Assembly (NCBI GenBank): GCA_017562135.1
Contig: QEYB01000282.1
Coordinates: 248,001-312,000, forward strand
Direction: 5' to 3'
From: Dipylidium caninum
Taxonomy: Eukaryota; Platyhelminthes; Cestoda; Cyclophyllidea; Dipylidiidae
DNA length: 64,000 bases
Every line of letters starts with the position of its first letter. Position 1 is the first letter of the stretch. This document shows positions 14,351 to 29,800 of this stretch, one piece after another. The translations under genes and the position numbers were made by a program. Under the pieces are notes generated by a model that ran no database searches, was not told where the DNA came from, and saw nothing but the letters and a program-made list of their open reading frames with translations.

Positions 14351-14727
14351 TCTCCCTTTCAGGCAACCAAGACAGCGACCAGAGATTACCAAGATAGGAG
14401 ATTTGAAGAGAGTGCAGATGAGGCGCAACAGCAGCTAAGAGGAGCTCAGACAACCCGGACGCCCCCCCGTTCTGACGCGGACGATGAGGATTGAACGTCA
14501 ACTTCCCGAGCATACCCGGGAAGGCTAAAACTATTCTCATATCATTCCCTCAGTTAGACCAGCGGCAAATTGTTTTGTTGAATAAATGCGAAATGTTTGC
14601 ATCCAACCCTCCCTAAGTTCGAAGTTGAAGCGAATTTCCAAAATGTATATCGAACAAAGAATACATAAGTAGGACCAATAAGTTAGCACGGAAAGGTTCC
14701 GATCTATATATGTACAAAGATAAGCAA

Positions 14728-15483
14728 TCACTTCTCATTGTATTGCTTGTGAGCCTGGTTTTTCGGATTCTCGGGAGCAGTCTGAAAGTTCTTGAAAATC
14801 ATTTGGGTAAGCTGTGAGTGCCGCATCCCTGGGTACTCTTTGCGCAGTTCTGGTAGCACTTTCTGTTCGTAAGCTAGATAGGCTGCTCTGAGTCTTTTCT
14901 CGGGGTGCTTTTCCGTCGGCTTACCATCGTCCATACTGCAAATTAGATGTCCCTTAGCACACTCGATAGGTTTTGAGCAAGAAATGTAAAGAAATCATAC
15001 CTCAAAGCTTTGATAGCATCCTCCACGGTTCGTGCCTCAACAGCGTCATCGACAATGCGATTCGTGTTCTCGGTTAGGGGAGGCGGCTTCTCTGTGTCTT
15101 TCTTCGGAGCTAATTCCGCTAATTGGGCGTTTATCCTTGCGCGGGCAGCAGCAATTTGAGCTTGAGTGAGTCTATTTGCATTTGAAGATTGGGGCTTATT
15201 TTTGGATCCCTGCAAACTGCTCATCTCTTCATCGTGAAGTTTCCTTAATTCCTGCTTTTTTTGGATGGTCTCCACTCGCTTAGCTTCCCTTTCATCCTAG
15301 AGAATCAACAGCGCCAAAAGCATGTACTTTCCGCTGCAGCTTTCGATTGATTAATTTGTCGTCGTCCATCCAGTAAGCATCCTCTTCGGCCATGGCTTCC
15401 CTCGCTTTTTGTAGCTCTTTAATGGCTTCCCGTTTTTCGCGAGCCTCCTGTGATTTTGTATTGGTTCCAAACTTCTTAGGCAT
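14728..15483 (-). CDS. CCDC124: CCDC124, ribosome-associated coiled-coil protein (complete)
   Basis: CCDC124 is the animal relative of yeast Lso2, a factor that sits in translationally idle ribosomes. Coding exons in gene order are 15483-15328, 15296-15001 and 14935-14728, giving 219 residues (the human protein has 223). The start is the ATG opening MPKKF, the family's invariant N-terminus; an in-frame ATG four codons upstream is less likely. Other family landmarks are EEDAYWMDDDK, the basic charged coiled coil RKLHDEEMSSLQ, VEARTVEDAIKAL, and the C-terminal block HPEKRLRAAYLAYEQ. The first intron is only 31 nt (15297-15327), the second 65 nt (14936-15000). The gene is tail-to-tail with TMEM131, 426 nt apart. 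Its 5' side faces the HSPA4 promoter across the RIM-like pseudogene. Confidence 0.93.
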
Positions 15484-15664
15484 TTCCAATTCCAAAAAGG
15501 TAATTCACAATGCCAGAACGACGAAAAAAGCAGTACGTACCAGTGTTTAGCCGGGTTATAATAAACATGAATCAATCGATTAAAAGTCTCAGTGAAGAGA
15601 TAAGATAAATCACATAAACAAAACAGAGCAAAAATTGTGGTAAATTTTTATAAAGAATATTGTT

Positions 15665-16399
15665 GGGTCAGTAAGATAGCCACCACAATGGTGCGACGAC
15701 AACTGCGGCTGATGGAAATTATATAACCATATATTCGCAAAGACATCATGTCAAAAGAAGACCTCACTTAGTTCTAGAAACCGATCCCAACGAGTCACGG
15801 TGCAAAGAAATTTACAGGTTCCAGCGGAAGAGCCGCCTCCAATTCCGTCCCAGCCAGGACCAAGTCCAATCACCGATTGTAACCCTATAACGGTACAATC
15901 GCCACCGGCCTTATCACCACTGCTTCTGGCTCCTCTACGGCCCCACTTCAAAAAATGTTCCTGTTGAGCGCAGTCTAAGCGGCTGTGCACGCGTAGCTGG
16001 GCCGGAGGCTGCTGTGTGAAAATTGCAGCCTGAATGCCCCTGACATCTGGAAAAATCCGTTTAGTCGCGAATCAGTACAGCAACAGAGGGGGTGGGGTAA
16101 GGTTAGGGTCGGTTTGGGTGGGAAAAGGGGAATGGAGGCGACTGTCGAGTGCGGACTAGGCGACACTTCAACGTGGACCCTTCTTGAGTCTCTGCACGAA
16201 GTTCGTCTAGCCTCTCAAAATGCCATGATTATCCCAAAATGATTGACATTTGGAGATAAAAAGTGGATCGTTGCCCTGTAAAATGCCATATGTTTCTACA
16301 AGGTGTAAGCGCTTATCGCGAGAAAAAATTTTTCTGCCTATACAGGCTCCCGCAGTTTGTGGCTCATTGTATTTCTTAAAAGTTTGCTATCCACTGGGC

Positions 16400-16400
<1 letters not shown>
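15665..16400 (+). pseudogene. Decayed, intron-less copy of RIM zinc-finger exons joined to an alternative last exon
   Basis: Positions 15805-15990 match, by eye at roughly 85% identity, the RIM exon at 36898-36606 read in its sense direction; one shared run is AATTTACAGGTTCCAGCGGA. Weaker similarity runs upstream to about 15665 and resembles the end of the preceding zinc-finger exon (GCGG.TGATGG), without the 187-nt RIM intron. Downstream, 16000-16340 continues directly into sequence matching 33622-33310 in reverse complement (AGTCTCTGCACGAAGT; TCAAAATGCCATGATTAT; GATCGTTGCCCTGT), which is 3 kb away in RIM. A TAA at 15880-15882 interrupts the parental frame and the junction region has indels. 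An AATAAA lies at 16429-16434, but no poly(A) tail or target-site duplication is visible. A rearranged segmental duplication is the alternative to retroposition. Confidence 0.75.
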
Positions 16401-20095
<3,695 letters not shown>

Positions 20096-23000
20096 AGCAT
20101 TCGTTTGCATACCACGGCGTGCGAAGACTATTGATGCTGCTTATCCTCGGTCATTGCATCTGGTACTGCATCCACACGCCAGGGAAAAGGCACATCCGTA
20201 CTCTTCCCTTATCCTATTTCCTTTAGCAGTACTTTTTATTGTTGCTAATGTATGTGTGTTGAGTGTTGTTGAAAATTTGTCCTTTCAACCGTCCCTTATT
20301 TGGCTGGGTAAATAACCCTTTGGATATGGTAAGGTGTCCGTCGTCCTTCACCTTGGAATCGGACCCGGGTAATAGTCTTCGTTTGCATCCCCTTACTGTC
20401 GATGGGAGGGTTCGGCACAAGCCGTCGCTCTGGGCCTATTTTATGCCTAAGCGGATTTTTAAATTCGTAAGGGAATTTGAGCGCACTGGTAGGTTAACGC
20501 CTCTGGGTAGAACCTTGTAGATTGAGAGTTTGACAAGTGGTTGCCGCCGACGACTGTTTCTTCAGTCGTCTTCGACATGCTACGTGTTCATGACAAATTA
20601 GTGGAAGGGGGGTTTGCAAAATTATCACCAGGATACTAGAAATCCGACGACACTAAGGTTGAAATTCTACGCTTTATTCCGACGCCATATTCAAACCGAA
20701 TTCTACAAGACTTGATTATCCCTGGTAGCGTCGTCATTAAGCACCTTTCCTTATCTGCATTGCGTGCGCCCATTCGCTTCCTTTAGATTTATCATTTCTT
20801 TTCATGGTTTTTTGCAGCCGTATTGGTTACGAATATTGGAGGGAAGGGGTGGGAGGAGTAATTTAAAAACTGCCCATTGATCTTGAATGAGGTGTCGGTG
20901 ATGTTTGGGCGCTTTCCACGTCACCTTGTTAAAGTTGCACAATGCCAGTTGAAAAAAAAGTTGATGTATTGGAGGCGGAGCAAATACTTAACTAAGTCCT
21001 TATGGCCTTGTTTCGTCTCCAGTAATTTGAGTTTCACCGAATGGTCACCAGACTCTACATGATTAACGATGGTCGTGAGCGACAACAATGGTAAGAAGGA
21101 CAGATAACAAAGAATTGGCCATAGTTGGAGACGGAAATATATAAATCTTATTATGCCTTCGGTGAAAATCCTGCTCTACATAACGTGGCCTGGCTTATAG
21201 GCAAGTTGAGCTAAAACATGAGCACCTATTTGTAACATCTGCTTTTAACCAATATCAAGAACAAATCTTCGACCCATGTATGAAATGATCTTTCTTTCTG
21301 GGCCCTCTTCTGAGTTGCTCATAATGTTAACATCAATAATATTAATTACAAAAGTAGGTAAAGCCTTATAATTGATGTAACTTGTGGATAACTTCGCCGC
21401 TTTTGGGTTGGTGTACACGGCGACTCATTCCTTAAAATCAATTTGTTGGAAGAACATGTTTGCGAGATGTAGTGGATAGGTATTGACATATTCCGGGTCT
21501 CATGCGATTAAACAAACATTTATATTAATAGGTAGAAAATTATCCATGTAAACGGAAGCAAGCATTGCGACTATTTAGATAGCAATCTTGTTGCCTCTCT
21601 ACTGAAGATTTGAAGTCGTTGTAGTCCTCGATGGTAATACCGTACTATAGTGCCTTAATAATCGTATTGCAAAAGTGGTCTGATAGTCTAAATCAATCCC
21701 CCTGCGCACAAATCAGTAGTGGTGACAAGCTTCAGCTCAAAGGTTTCTGCATTTAGTCATATTTAAACCTATAATAATTGCTAAGTTAGGCCGTTTATAA
21801 CGCTCCAGCTACCTCCATTTAGATTCTTGAATTCGTTTTTTAGTCTGTAATTGTACTCAAGTCAAGGTTATTCGGCGCAACTATGACCTGCAAACATGCG
21901 ACCTATTTTACATACCGTAGCGAGAAGCGCGTGTTTCATGCAAATTATGAATAGAACGAAATTAACTCGATTCATGGTTATACCATGGTCTCTTTGGTGT
22001 GATTAAGATTTGGGATACGTTTATATTATGCCGATTTTACTTTATCCCATACATCCAACACTTTCCACCTTTACTTGTCCGCTCACCCTATTTATGTAGC
22101 CCCCGCTGTCAACCCTTCTATGGCACTTGCTCTTAGACTCCCCTCACCCTTGCAAAGTTGGTGGATCCCTTTGCATGCAAAGATAAGGCTAACATCAATA
22201 ATTCACCGTAAAGCTTTTCATAACAACTTATCTTTCCATCGAGCCTGAGCCCCACTTTTTACAACCAGATAATGCTGGAGTAATTATCAGACATCTACAA
22301 TATCGCGTACATAGTGAAGCGTGGTTTTCTCCCTTCGTTCGGCATTCTCTGATCTCAATTATCTATACACCCTTTTCCTAGTGAACATATTTCAGTTGAC
22401 CCAGGGGCATTAAGGTTATTCTATACAGTCTGACTAATCTGCTTATGGCGCAGGTGGGATTGTTAAGTTGGTGTACAATTTTATGACTTTTTACAAAGAG
22501 GGATGGCGCGGTGATTTGTCTTAGATTATGTAATTCTATGGGGTCATAGCGGCATTGCAATTACTACAAAAGGATCGTAAGTCATAATACATGAAAATCG
22601 AAATACCTTCCTGTTTATTAGTAAATGTAAGGTCTGATCTAAATGGCCGTCTTTGTACTTATTGCTAAAGAGGGTGGAGAAGTCAGTGACTGAGAAAGCT
22701 GCCCGAAATGAAATGAGAAAGCACTTGGAGCACCAGATAAGGACGAACGAATGGCTAGGCGACAGCAGTACCCTCGTTCGAGGGTATGGATACCGGATTT
22801 AAGCTAGTCTTGACCTCAAACACAATGTGGTTTACGGAGAGCATATTTGACGTGCTCACCTCGGAAGACAGAAAGATATTCAGTTTAAAGTGCCAAATTT
22901 TTGCTTTCTCGATTCACTGACTTTATGGTTGTCTCAAGATGTAGTTCTACCATCATAACAGCTCGTCCTACACTGAAGGTCATTCCTGAATAATATTTGA

Positions 23001-23100
23001 AATTTCGTATAGGTATAAACGTTGGATCCTAAGGCCTAACTGCCTGGAACTTGGCGTATCCCTCATTTACACGTATAATTTCTCAACGGTTACTGTGGTC
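20096..23100. other. Intergenic region, HSPA4 3' side to RIM 3' side
   Basis: This holds the HSPA4 3' UTR at its left end and otherwise AT-rich intergenic sequence. I see no ORF with family resemblance, no tRNA or rRNA, and no clear repeat. HSPA4 and RIM converge here. Confidence 0.6.
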
Positions 23101-23121
23101 ATCTTGACCCTCATTACTGCT

Positions 23122-23271
23122 TTTATTTCAACCATGCACGCTACGTTGTCCCCGTTGGAGATGCGCAAACATAGTACCAACACTGAACAACTCTATTTTC
23201 GTAATGCCCCAAAGCCGTTCAGGAGGTGGTGATGAACGTATGGGTGCGTTAGCTTTTCGTTTACATTTATT
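23122..23271 (-). terminator. Candidate RIM poly(A) signals
   Basis: On the minus strand AATAAA occurs at 23271-23266 and again at 23127-23122, 550-700 nt after the RIM stop. This would give a 3' UTR covering 23824 to about 23100, which includes a pyrimidine-rich stretch and a run of 12 G at 23442-23453 on the + strand. Assignment is by position and motif only. Confidence 0.4.
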
Positions 23272-23824
23272 TTGCATCTCACTAATCGGACAGTCACATT
23301 TGCCTATGTCATTTCCAACGCATACACAACTAGGCGGGTAAATGAGCTGGTGCGCAGCCGACACAGTCGTTGCTTCAAGGCCAGTCGTGATAGGGAAGGG
23401 AAATAGGAGTTGTTCCGTTAAGTTATAAAAGCGAGGAGGGTGGGGGGGGGGGGCAATTCGTTCAAAAGGGTGGAGAGAGCGGGGAGATGGATACGATTCT
23501 GAGGTGCGTCCCGCTATCCTATCCGTTCTGTTGGGGAAAACATGCCTTGAGAAATCGCCAAGGGAAAACAAAAATAATGGTGGAAATATGTACATTCACA
23601 TAGATAAGAGGGTGACGAAAAGGTGCAAGAGGAAGAGAGGAGAAGGAAAGAGCTAGGAGTTCAATATGTGGAGATGGGTTGGGTAAGGAGACCAATAGGC
23701 CGGGTCATTATATGGAATTGGTATTACTAGTGTTAATATTATGCAGTAGGGTTGTAAGTGGTCCGCGGCCGAGGATAATACATGACAGGGTCAGAGAAGA
23801 GATGGTAAGGAAAAAGAGGAGTTC

Positions 23825-26800
23825 CTAGCTCTTGCCCCGGGGTTGACGGCATTTCAAAGCTCTTCTTTCGCTGACGGAAGGGGTTTGTGATGTGCCAATC
23901 GACGTGGCAGTGGAGGCGCCGGTAGAGCTGGTCTGGCGTCGCACCTGTTTGTGGTGCTGAGCGGTAGCGGCTATCATGCCGAAGAGCTTGTACCATCCGA
24001 ACACGATGGACCGGAGATTGAGGTCATCAAGGACTATCTCACACATTCCCAAAAACACTTTTTTGTCCATCCTTCCGTATTCACCCCAAACACTGACCTG
24101 TACATCCACCAGATACTGACATTTTATTCAATTAATGGCGAGGAATTAAAGTTGCTTTACCGTAACACTACAAAATGAGATCACTGGCCTGCAGTATTTT
24201 GTCCTTGTAGGAGTTTGAGAATGAGAACTGTTGTTGGAAAAGTGGATCGAGGGTACGTCGCGCAGGCGCGGTGGTTCGCATCTTCTCGACGGGTTGTTTT
24301 CCTTCCAGTAGATGAAGTTTTACGTAGGGTGTAGGAAGAGGTTTCGAGGTGTTCTTCTGTTGCAAGCCCCGAGCCCGTATCACCTCCACCTCGAGGCGGC
24401 CTTTGCGGTCGAAGAATGAAAGCTGGATCTCACCCAAACACGGCATCCCCAAAACCTGGCGACCCACAAGTTGACCCGGACCCAAGCCTTCCACGAATTC
24501 TCCAACATGCATCTCGCCCCTAAACGCAAGAGAATGTAAACAGCGTTTACTCGTAAGCGTAGGCAGAGATTCTGCGTTTCTATTCACAAAATGCAGCCAG
24601 GAGTCTAGTGATTTTGTCTCCGCTGCGCCACCCAGAGGAACTATCCTGATCTCCACAACTGGACACTGAGATCGGCCGCCATCGAAAAGAATAACTGAGA
24701 CAAAAAGGCAACTGAGTTTAGGCAACACTGAGATGTGTGTAGAAAGCAATGGACAAAAGTTACGCCAAATAATTCCTTAAGAGGACCTAAGAGACATACA
24801 TTTCCAAGGCAAGGTGATCCTTTCTGCCACTAGCAGTTGCAATGGCCGAAGAATGGAGAGCGCCAGTTAGTTGGTGTTGAAGGCCGCTCCCGTGGTAGCC
24901 CGTAGGCCCAATGTGCGTTCCAACTCCAAGAGATTGGCCACTGCTTGCCGCGATGCCACCAAAACCGGCTCCTTCGGCCACAATGCCTGGAGCTTTGTAG
25001 CCACCCGATACTGTTCCTTTTTCGTTCGTGTGGATGTAAGCCGGCAGGACTTCCTCGCTACGCTGGAATGAGGCTTTGGTCTTCTTGTCTGTGAATGTAA
25101 GTGTATTGACTAATGATTTATCGAAATAAGATTTCAGTAGCATGTGGATACCTGCGTCTACCCACGAATGATCCGGACTTCGTGTCAGTTGGTTACCATT
25201 TCGTCAGCCTCGATGACTACAGTAAACCTTATTCCCCACTTGGAGTGTCGTTGGAGCCTTGTCTCTAGGCTGGCGGTCATACGCACAATAATAGAAATTA
25301 GACGAACTAAAATTTGAGTGCTCCAAGGCCTGAAAGTCGTTCTCCTCCCGTCCTCCAAAAAATACAACCTAAGGTACGAGCTAGAGCTCTCGGCTGAATT
25401 CAACATTGAATTCGAGGTGGGAAAAATGAACTTAGGCTTATGCACTTGAACATGACGGTGCTTCCCTACCTAACCGCATGGAAATGAGTTTCACATGCAA
25501 CGGAACGGCTGGGGAGGGCGACTCTAACTCTGCACACCTTTTGGCCGAATAATGGTCTCTCCGAAACCCGCTTTTAGGATAGACTTAAAGCGTCACATAC
25601 CGGTGGCGCTGGCGGCAGTGTTCTTCTTCGATATTCCCAGTACATGGGTAAATCGGTGGCCGATGCTTGACCTTCGTTTACGGGCTGTTCCTGAAGAAAC
25701 GGTAACCACAGTGGATTTCGGGATTTCGGCGGTAAACGTAGTGCTAGTCGTCGCCGAGGTGGTTTTCGGAGCAGCGATAGAGGCGGAGACAGCGGCGGTA
25801 GACGAAGAAGCCGACTTTTCTTCAGTCGATGAAGATTTGGGCGGATCATCCGGGAATCTTTCAGCTTTTTCCCTACCCTTCTTTTTCCTATCTTCTATTC
25901 TTGTTGCTTCCTCTCTCCTTCTCTCCTCTACCTCTTCATTGCGCTCTTCGCCTGTTTCAACTAGAAGGTCATGGGGGGGAGAAGAACAGTCGGTATGACT
26001 GCGCGAGACACGTGGTGAGACGCCGCTTCCGGAGGGGGCCATCTTTGTTGTGTTAAGGCGTTGTCGTTGGCGTTGACGAAGGCGGTTGGATTGAAGACTT
26101 AATTTAGAAAACGAGGAGAAACCAGAGGCCTCGGAATTGTCCGAGAGAAAACTCTGGTCATCTTCAGAGAGAGTAAATCTGGGGCCTCTACAAAATACGG
26201 GAATAGTGTCCTAATAATTTTACTGCCAACATCAATTTTAGAGTAGACTGTTCACCTTCTGTCCGGTGTCACTTAAAAAGCTGCCTGATTATACTGCTTT
26301 TCTCCCGATTCAACTACTTAAACACGAAATAAGCAAATTCGGCATTAGCACCCTCAAAAGCATGCATGATGTTCTAACTCAAAACGTAATACTAACCTGT
26401 CGATTGCATGGGATCTTCGCCGTGAGGGCTGCGTAGTGACCTGTGCCTCGCGGCGAGATGTTCGTTGGTCAGCAAGATGTCGTTGTCGGCACCCGGCGCT
26501 GGCAGAGGCAGACAAGTGACTGGGTACCGAACGTGGACTGATATTGCACAAACTGCGTTGACCTCCTGCGCTCCCACTGAGTGAGCGGTTGGAAGTTTGC
26601 CTCACGCCTTGCTCTGAGGCCTCCCCAGACCAGTCGTCTACGTCATTACCGTGATTTGTCCAGTTAGGTTGGTTCCAACTATTTATTACTACTGACGTAT
26701 CATAAGTAAAATATCACGACGGTAATAGTTACACTTTGGTCTGTGATTATTTAATACTATGCATTGTGTGACAACTTTTCGAGTGGACTAACTCATATCC

Positions 26801-29800
26801 GGTACCTCTATTAACTTCACAGCTTTTAAACAAGGGAAAGTGTTGATTTTTAAATAAAAGGACCCCTTTACCGCAATAATCGGTTAGCAAGACTAATTAA
26901 CGTTTCCCCATAAAGTCAAATATTCACTGACCTGCCTCACAAGTCCCACTTTCAGACTGCACCTGCAAAAGAAAGCGTGAGTTTACTAAAAGATCCCTAT
27001 GAATTAACACCGTTTTACACTCCCCACATAGCCCTCTAAACGCAATTTTAACTAGCTGAATTTCAGCAAACGAAATTGACATATTCATTTATAAATTCAG
27101 ACTAATTTACTGGGAGTTTGTTGGCTAATTAATATTACTGTCTTGTCCAATAATATAGTCTAAGTGTAAGCTAACCTGACTCAAAATATCCTGTTCTGTG
27201 GCATCCCACGGTGGAGGAATCGGATACCAGTAAGCACGTCCGGATAGGTCTGCCACTTCTAAATTAATCAACACCTGTGAAATCCAAAATGAAACATAAG
27301 TGGAGGAGAAGAGGGGAAGAAACCGATATCAAGGTCGTAAGACGGCAGGCTGGAATTAGCTTTCGGGCATTTCAACAGCATCTTCCAAGTTAAATTGCGG
27401 CGTTTATATGAGGACTCATATACCTCGCCAATGAATGCCGTTCTGCCTTGACGGTAGTCGAAAACCGCAACTTCCAGTTCCTTTGAAGACACCAAAAAAT
27501 TTTCGAAGGTAAAATTGTGTATCCAAACGGGGTCATTGGTGTTGCGGACAACTCGAGTGCAACATGATCCGTATTGCCTGAAGGACAAAACCTCTTACTG
27601 ATGAGGAAAGTAGGGATTGTGCAAATTACCAATATATGACAGATTAACGGCTGTAGTACCCACACTCTATGAGCTTCATCCACATCACGGCCGTTAACAG
27701 TCCCTCGTAAACATTCTTTCGCGACTCCCGTCCATTTCTGATGAAATATTCGTTTTTTGCATTTACTTAACTACGTTGAAAATACTGGAGCATTCTGATT
27801 AAGCAACTGGGAAACCGGTTTTCCCCTAAACTGTATTTTTTTAATGGCGCTCCGAATTATCAGAGTGGAAAGTATAAACGAGTTTTCTTGTGTAGTCTGA
27901 TCAAATGAGAGAAATACATTTCAATGGGTACTCGATGTTTTTCTTGATAAATGTTGAAGCTATTCTTCTTACTCATTTCGGAAAATCTCCCAGTGCTTGT
28001 ACCCCGGTCTTATTTCATTTTTCTCCGAAACCAGATGGTGACAAAATGCGATTTACATCTACTTTTGTAGTACAAGTTCAAATTGAATCATAGCGCAGCA
28101 CAACGATCCTCAAGAGGCATTCGGAGATGAATCCACTTATGAAACCATTCATGATATTTGTTCCAAAAATTTCCTTCTAGAAACCTAACTATAGTCAAGG
28201 CGCCTCGAGGAAGGCCGCCGGCTCATGTTGATAACCATGAAGAATTAAGGGCGATGGCCGTGGAATCCAATCTACACTAGGAATTGGCCATCCATACAGC
28301 TGTGGTAAAGCAAAATCTGCGTACTATGAAAGATGAAGTAAAAGAGACGGATCATTTGCGCATTTTTGTTGCTTCCTTCGCAATACACCATTGCCGTAGT
28401 TTTTGAACCAAATGGTAAACGATGGAGCAAACACTTAGGGTCAAGTTACTTTTTGGTCACACCGCAAAGTCGAAATTTCATCATAAGAATTGAAAGTGGG
28501 CATTCATTATTCCTTCTTACAATGCCAGTAGGAGAACCAATGATATCGGCGGCGTCCTTTCACAGCCAATTTGATGTCGTGCATGCTAAGAAACTTATGG
28601 GGAAAAATAACCGACGCGGGTCGGTCGGAATGGCACAACATTACTGCAATAAAACTATAATCACTGACGACAAATTAACAAACTTCTCGCCAACGTGGAG
28701 TTTTAAGGCATTCTCCATATTCGCCCCTTATTTCTCCGACCGATTATTACCTTTTCTCTCAGTTATGATTTATTTTTAAGAGGAAAAATAATACCATTAC
28801 CAAAGTGGTTGTACTAACGCGGCAAAAAATTTTTTTGAAAAAGACACATATGACTTTGCCTATCGGTGACAGAATGTCGTAAGCGCTGATGGAAATTATT
28901 TCAATTAAATATAACAAATAATACGGAGAATTGCGGCTTTGTTTTCGACTTATAGTCAATACCTGTTTCATTGTTTCCATCCTAATATTTCCCCATGACG
29001 CCAGATGTGCCCAGTCAGTTCAAAGTTATACAATGAGGAAGAAAATTGCCCGAGAAAGAGACTTTTGTGTAAAACTACGCCCTCATCCCCTCTCTCTCTC
29101 CAGATTAACTGTCTACGGTGGGCAGGATCCAGACACTTGTGTGGATTAATAATGAATATGCGTACTTGGTCTCGGGAAGAATGGCGACTTGGCAGAAAGA
29201 ATTGCAAAGCCAGGTGTGGGTATTCAGTTGTGGCGGGAGGTCACGAGCAGCCAAGATGGATACTGCCAAAGCTTGCTTCGCTTCGTCGTAGCGAAGCTTG
29301 AGCTGAGAAAAGGCAATTTGTACAATGCACCCATTATTTTTACAGGCAACAAATCATCCTTTATTTTTAAGGATTTTGATTATCCAAGTCTCTACCACTA
29401 ACACGAAGTTTAGCAGTGCATCTGGCGAGCATGGTTACGACTTGCCTGTAGATGGGGTTCGGCGCCTCCGCGATCAAAACTTTCGACATTCTCCCCTTCT
29501 CTCTCCTCTTCCTCCTCCTCCTCCTCCTCCTCTTCCTGAAATTTGGTTTCTTCACCTAAAATTAAAGGCGAAATAGGCCTGGGGATTGGAAATCTCCATC
29601 TAACTGGAGTTAAACACTACTTATTTTGGCAAAGAGTGAAGTCAACTCACCGTGTCTGGAGAAGGAGCTCGAGGTAGCACCATCCGACTCCTCGTAGTAG
29701 TCACTGGGTAAGAAGAGAGTGATCAGGCTGATTCGAGTATTTTCGGGGACAATAACATGAAACCGCAATGAAAGACATATTTTTAATGGGTTGGCAACTA

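Noticed and set aside
23128..23595. 155-codon open frame on the minus strand
   Set aside because: It has no recognisable domain, is Pro/Ser-rich over a G-run, and lies within the likely RIM 3' UTR between its stop codon and the poly(A) signals.
25185..25445. 86-codon open frame on the minus strand in a RIM intron
   Set aside because: The exons at 25601 and 25088 already join in phase, and this frame has no matching acceptor/donor pair or RIM similarity.
25552..25998. 148-codon open frame on the + strand
   Set aside because: It is antisense to the RIM exon 25601-26187, whose minus-strand frame has phase-matched splice sites and the KRRSSIGHRF block.
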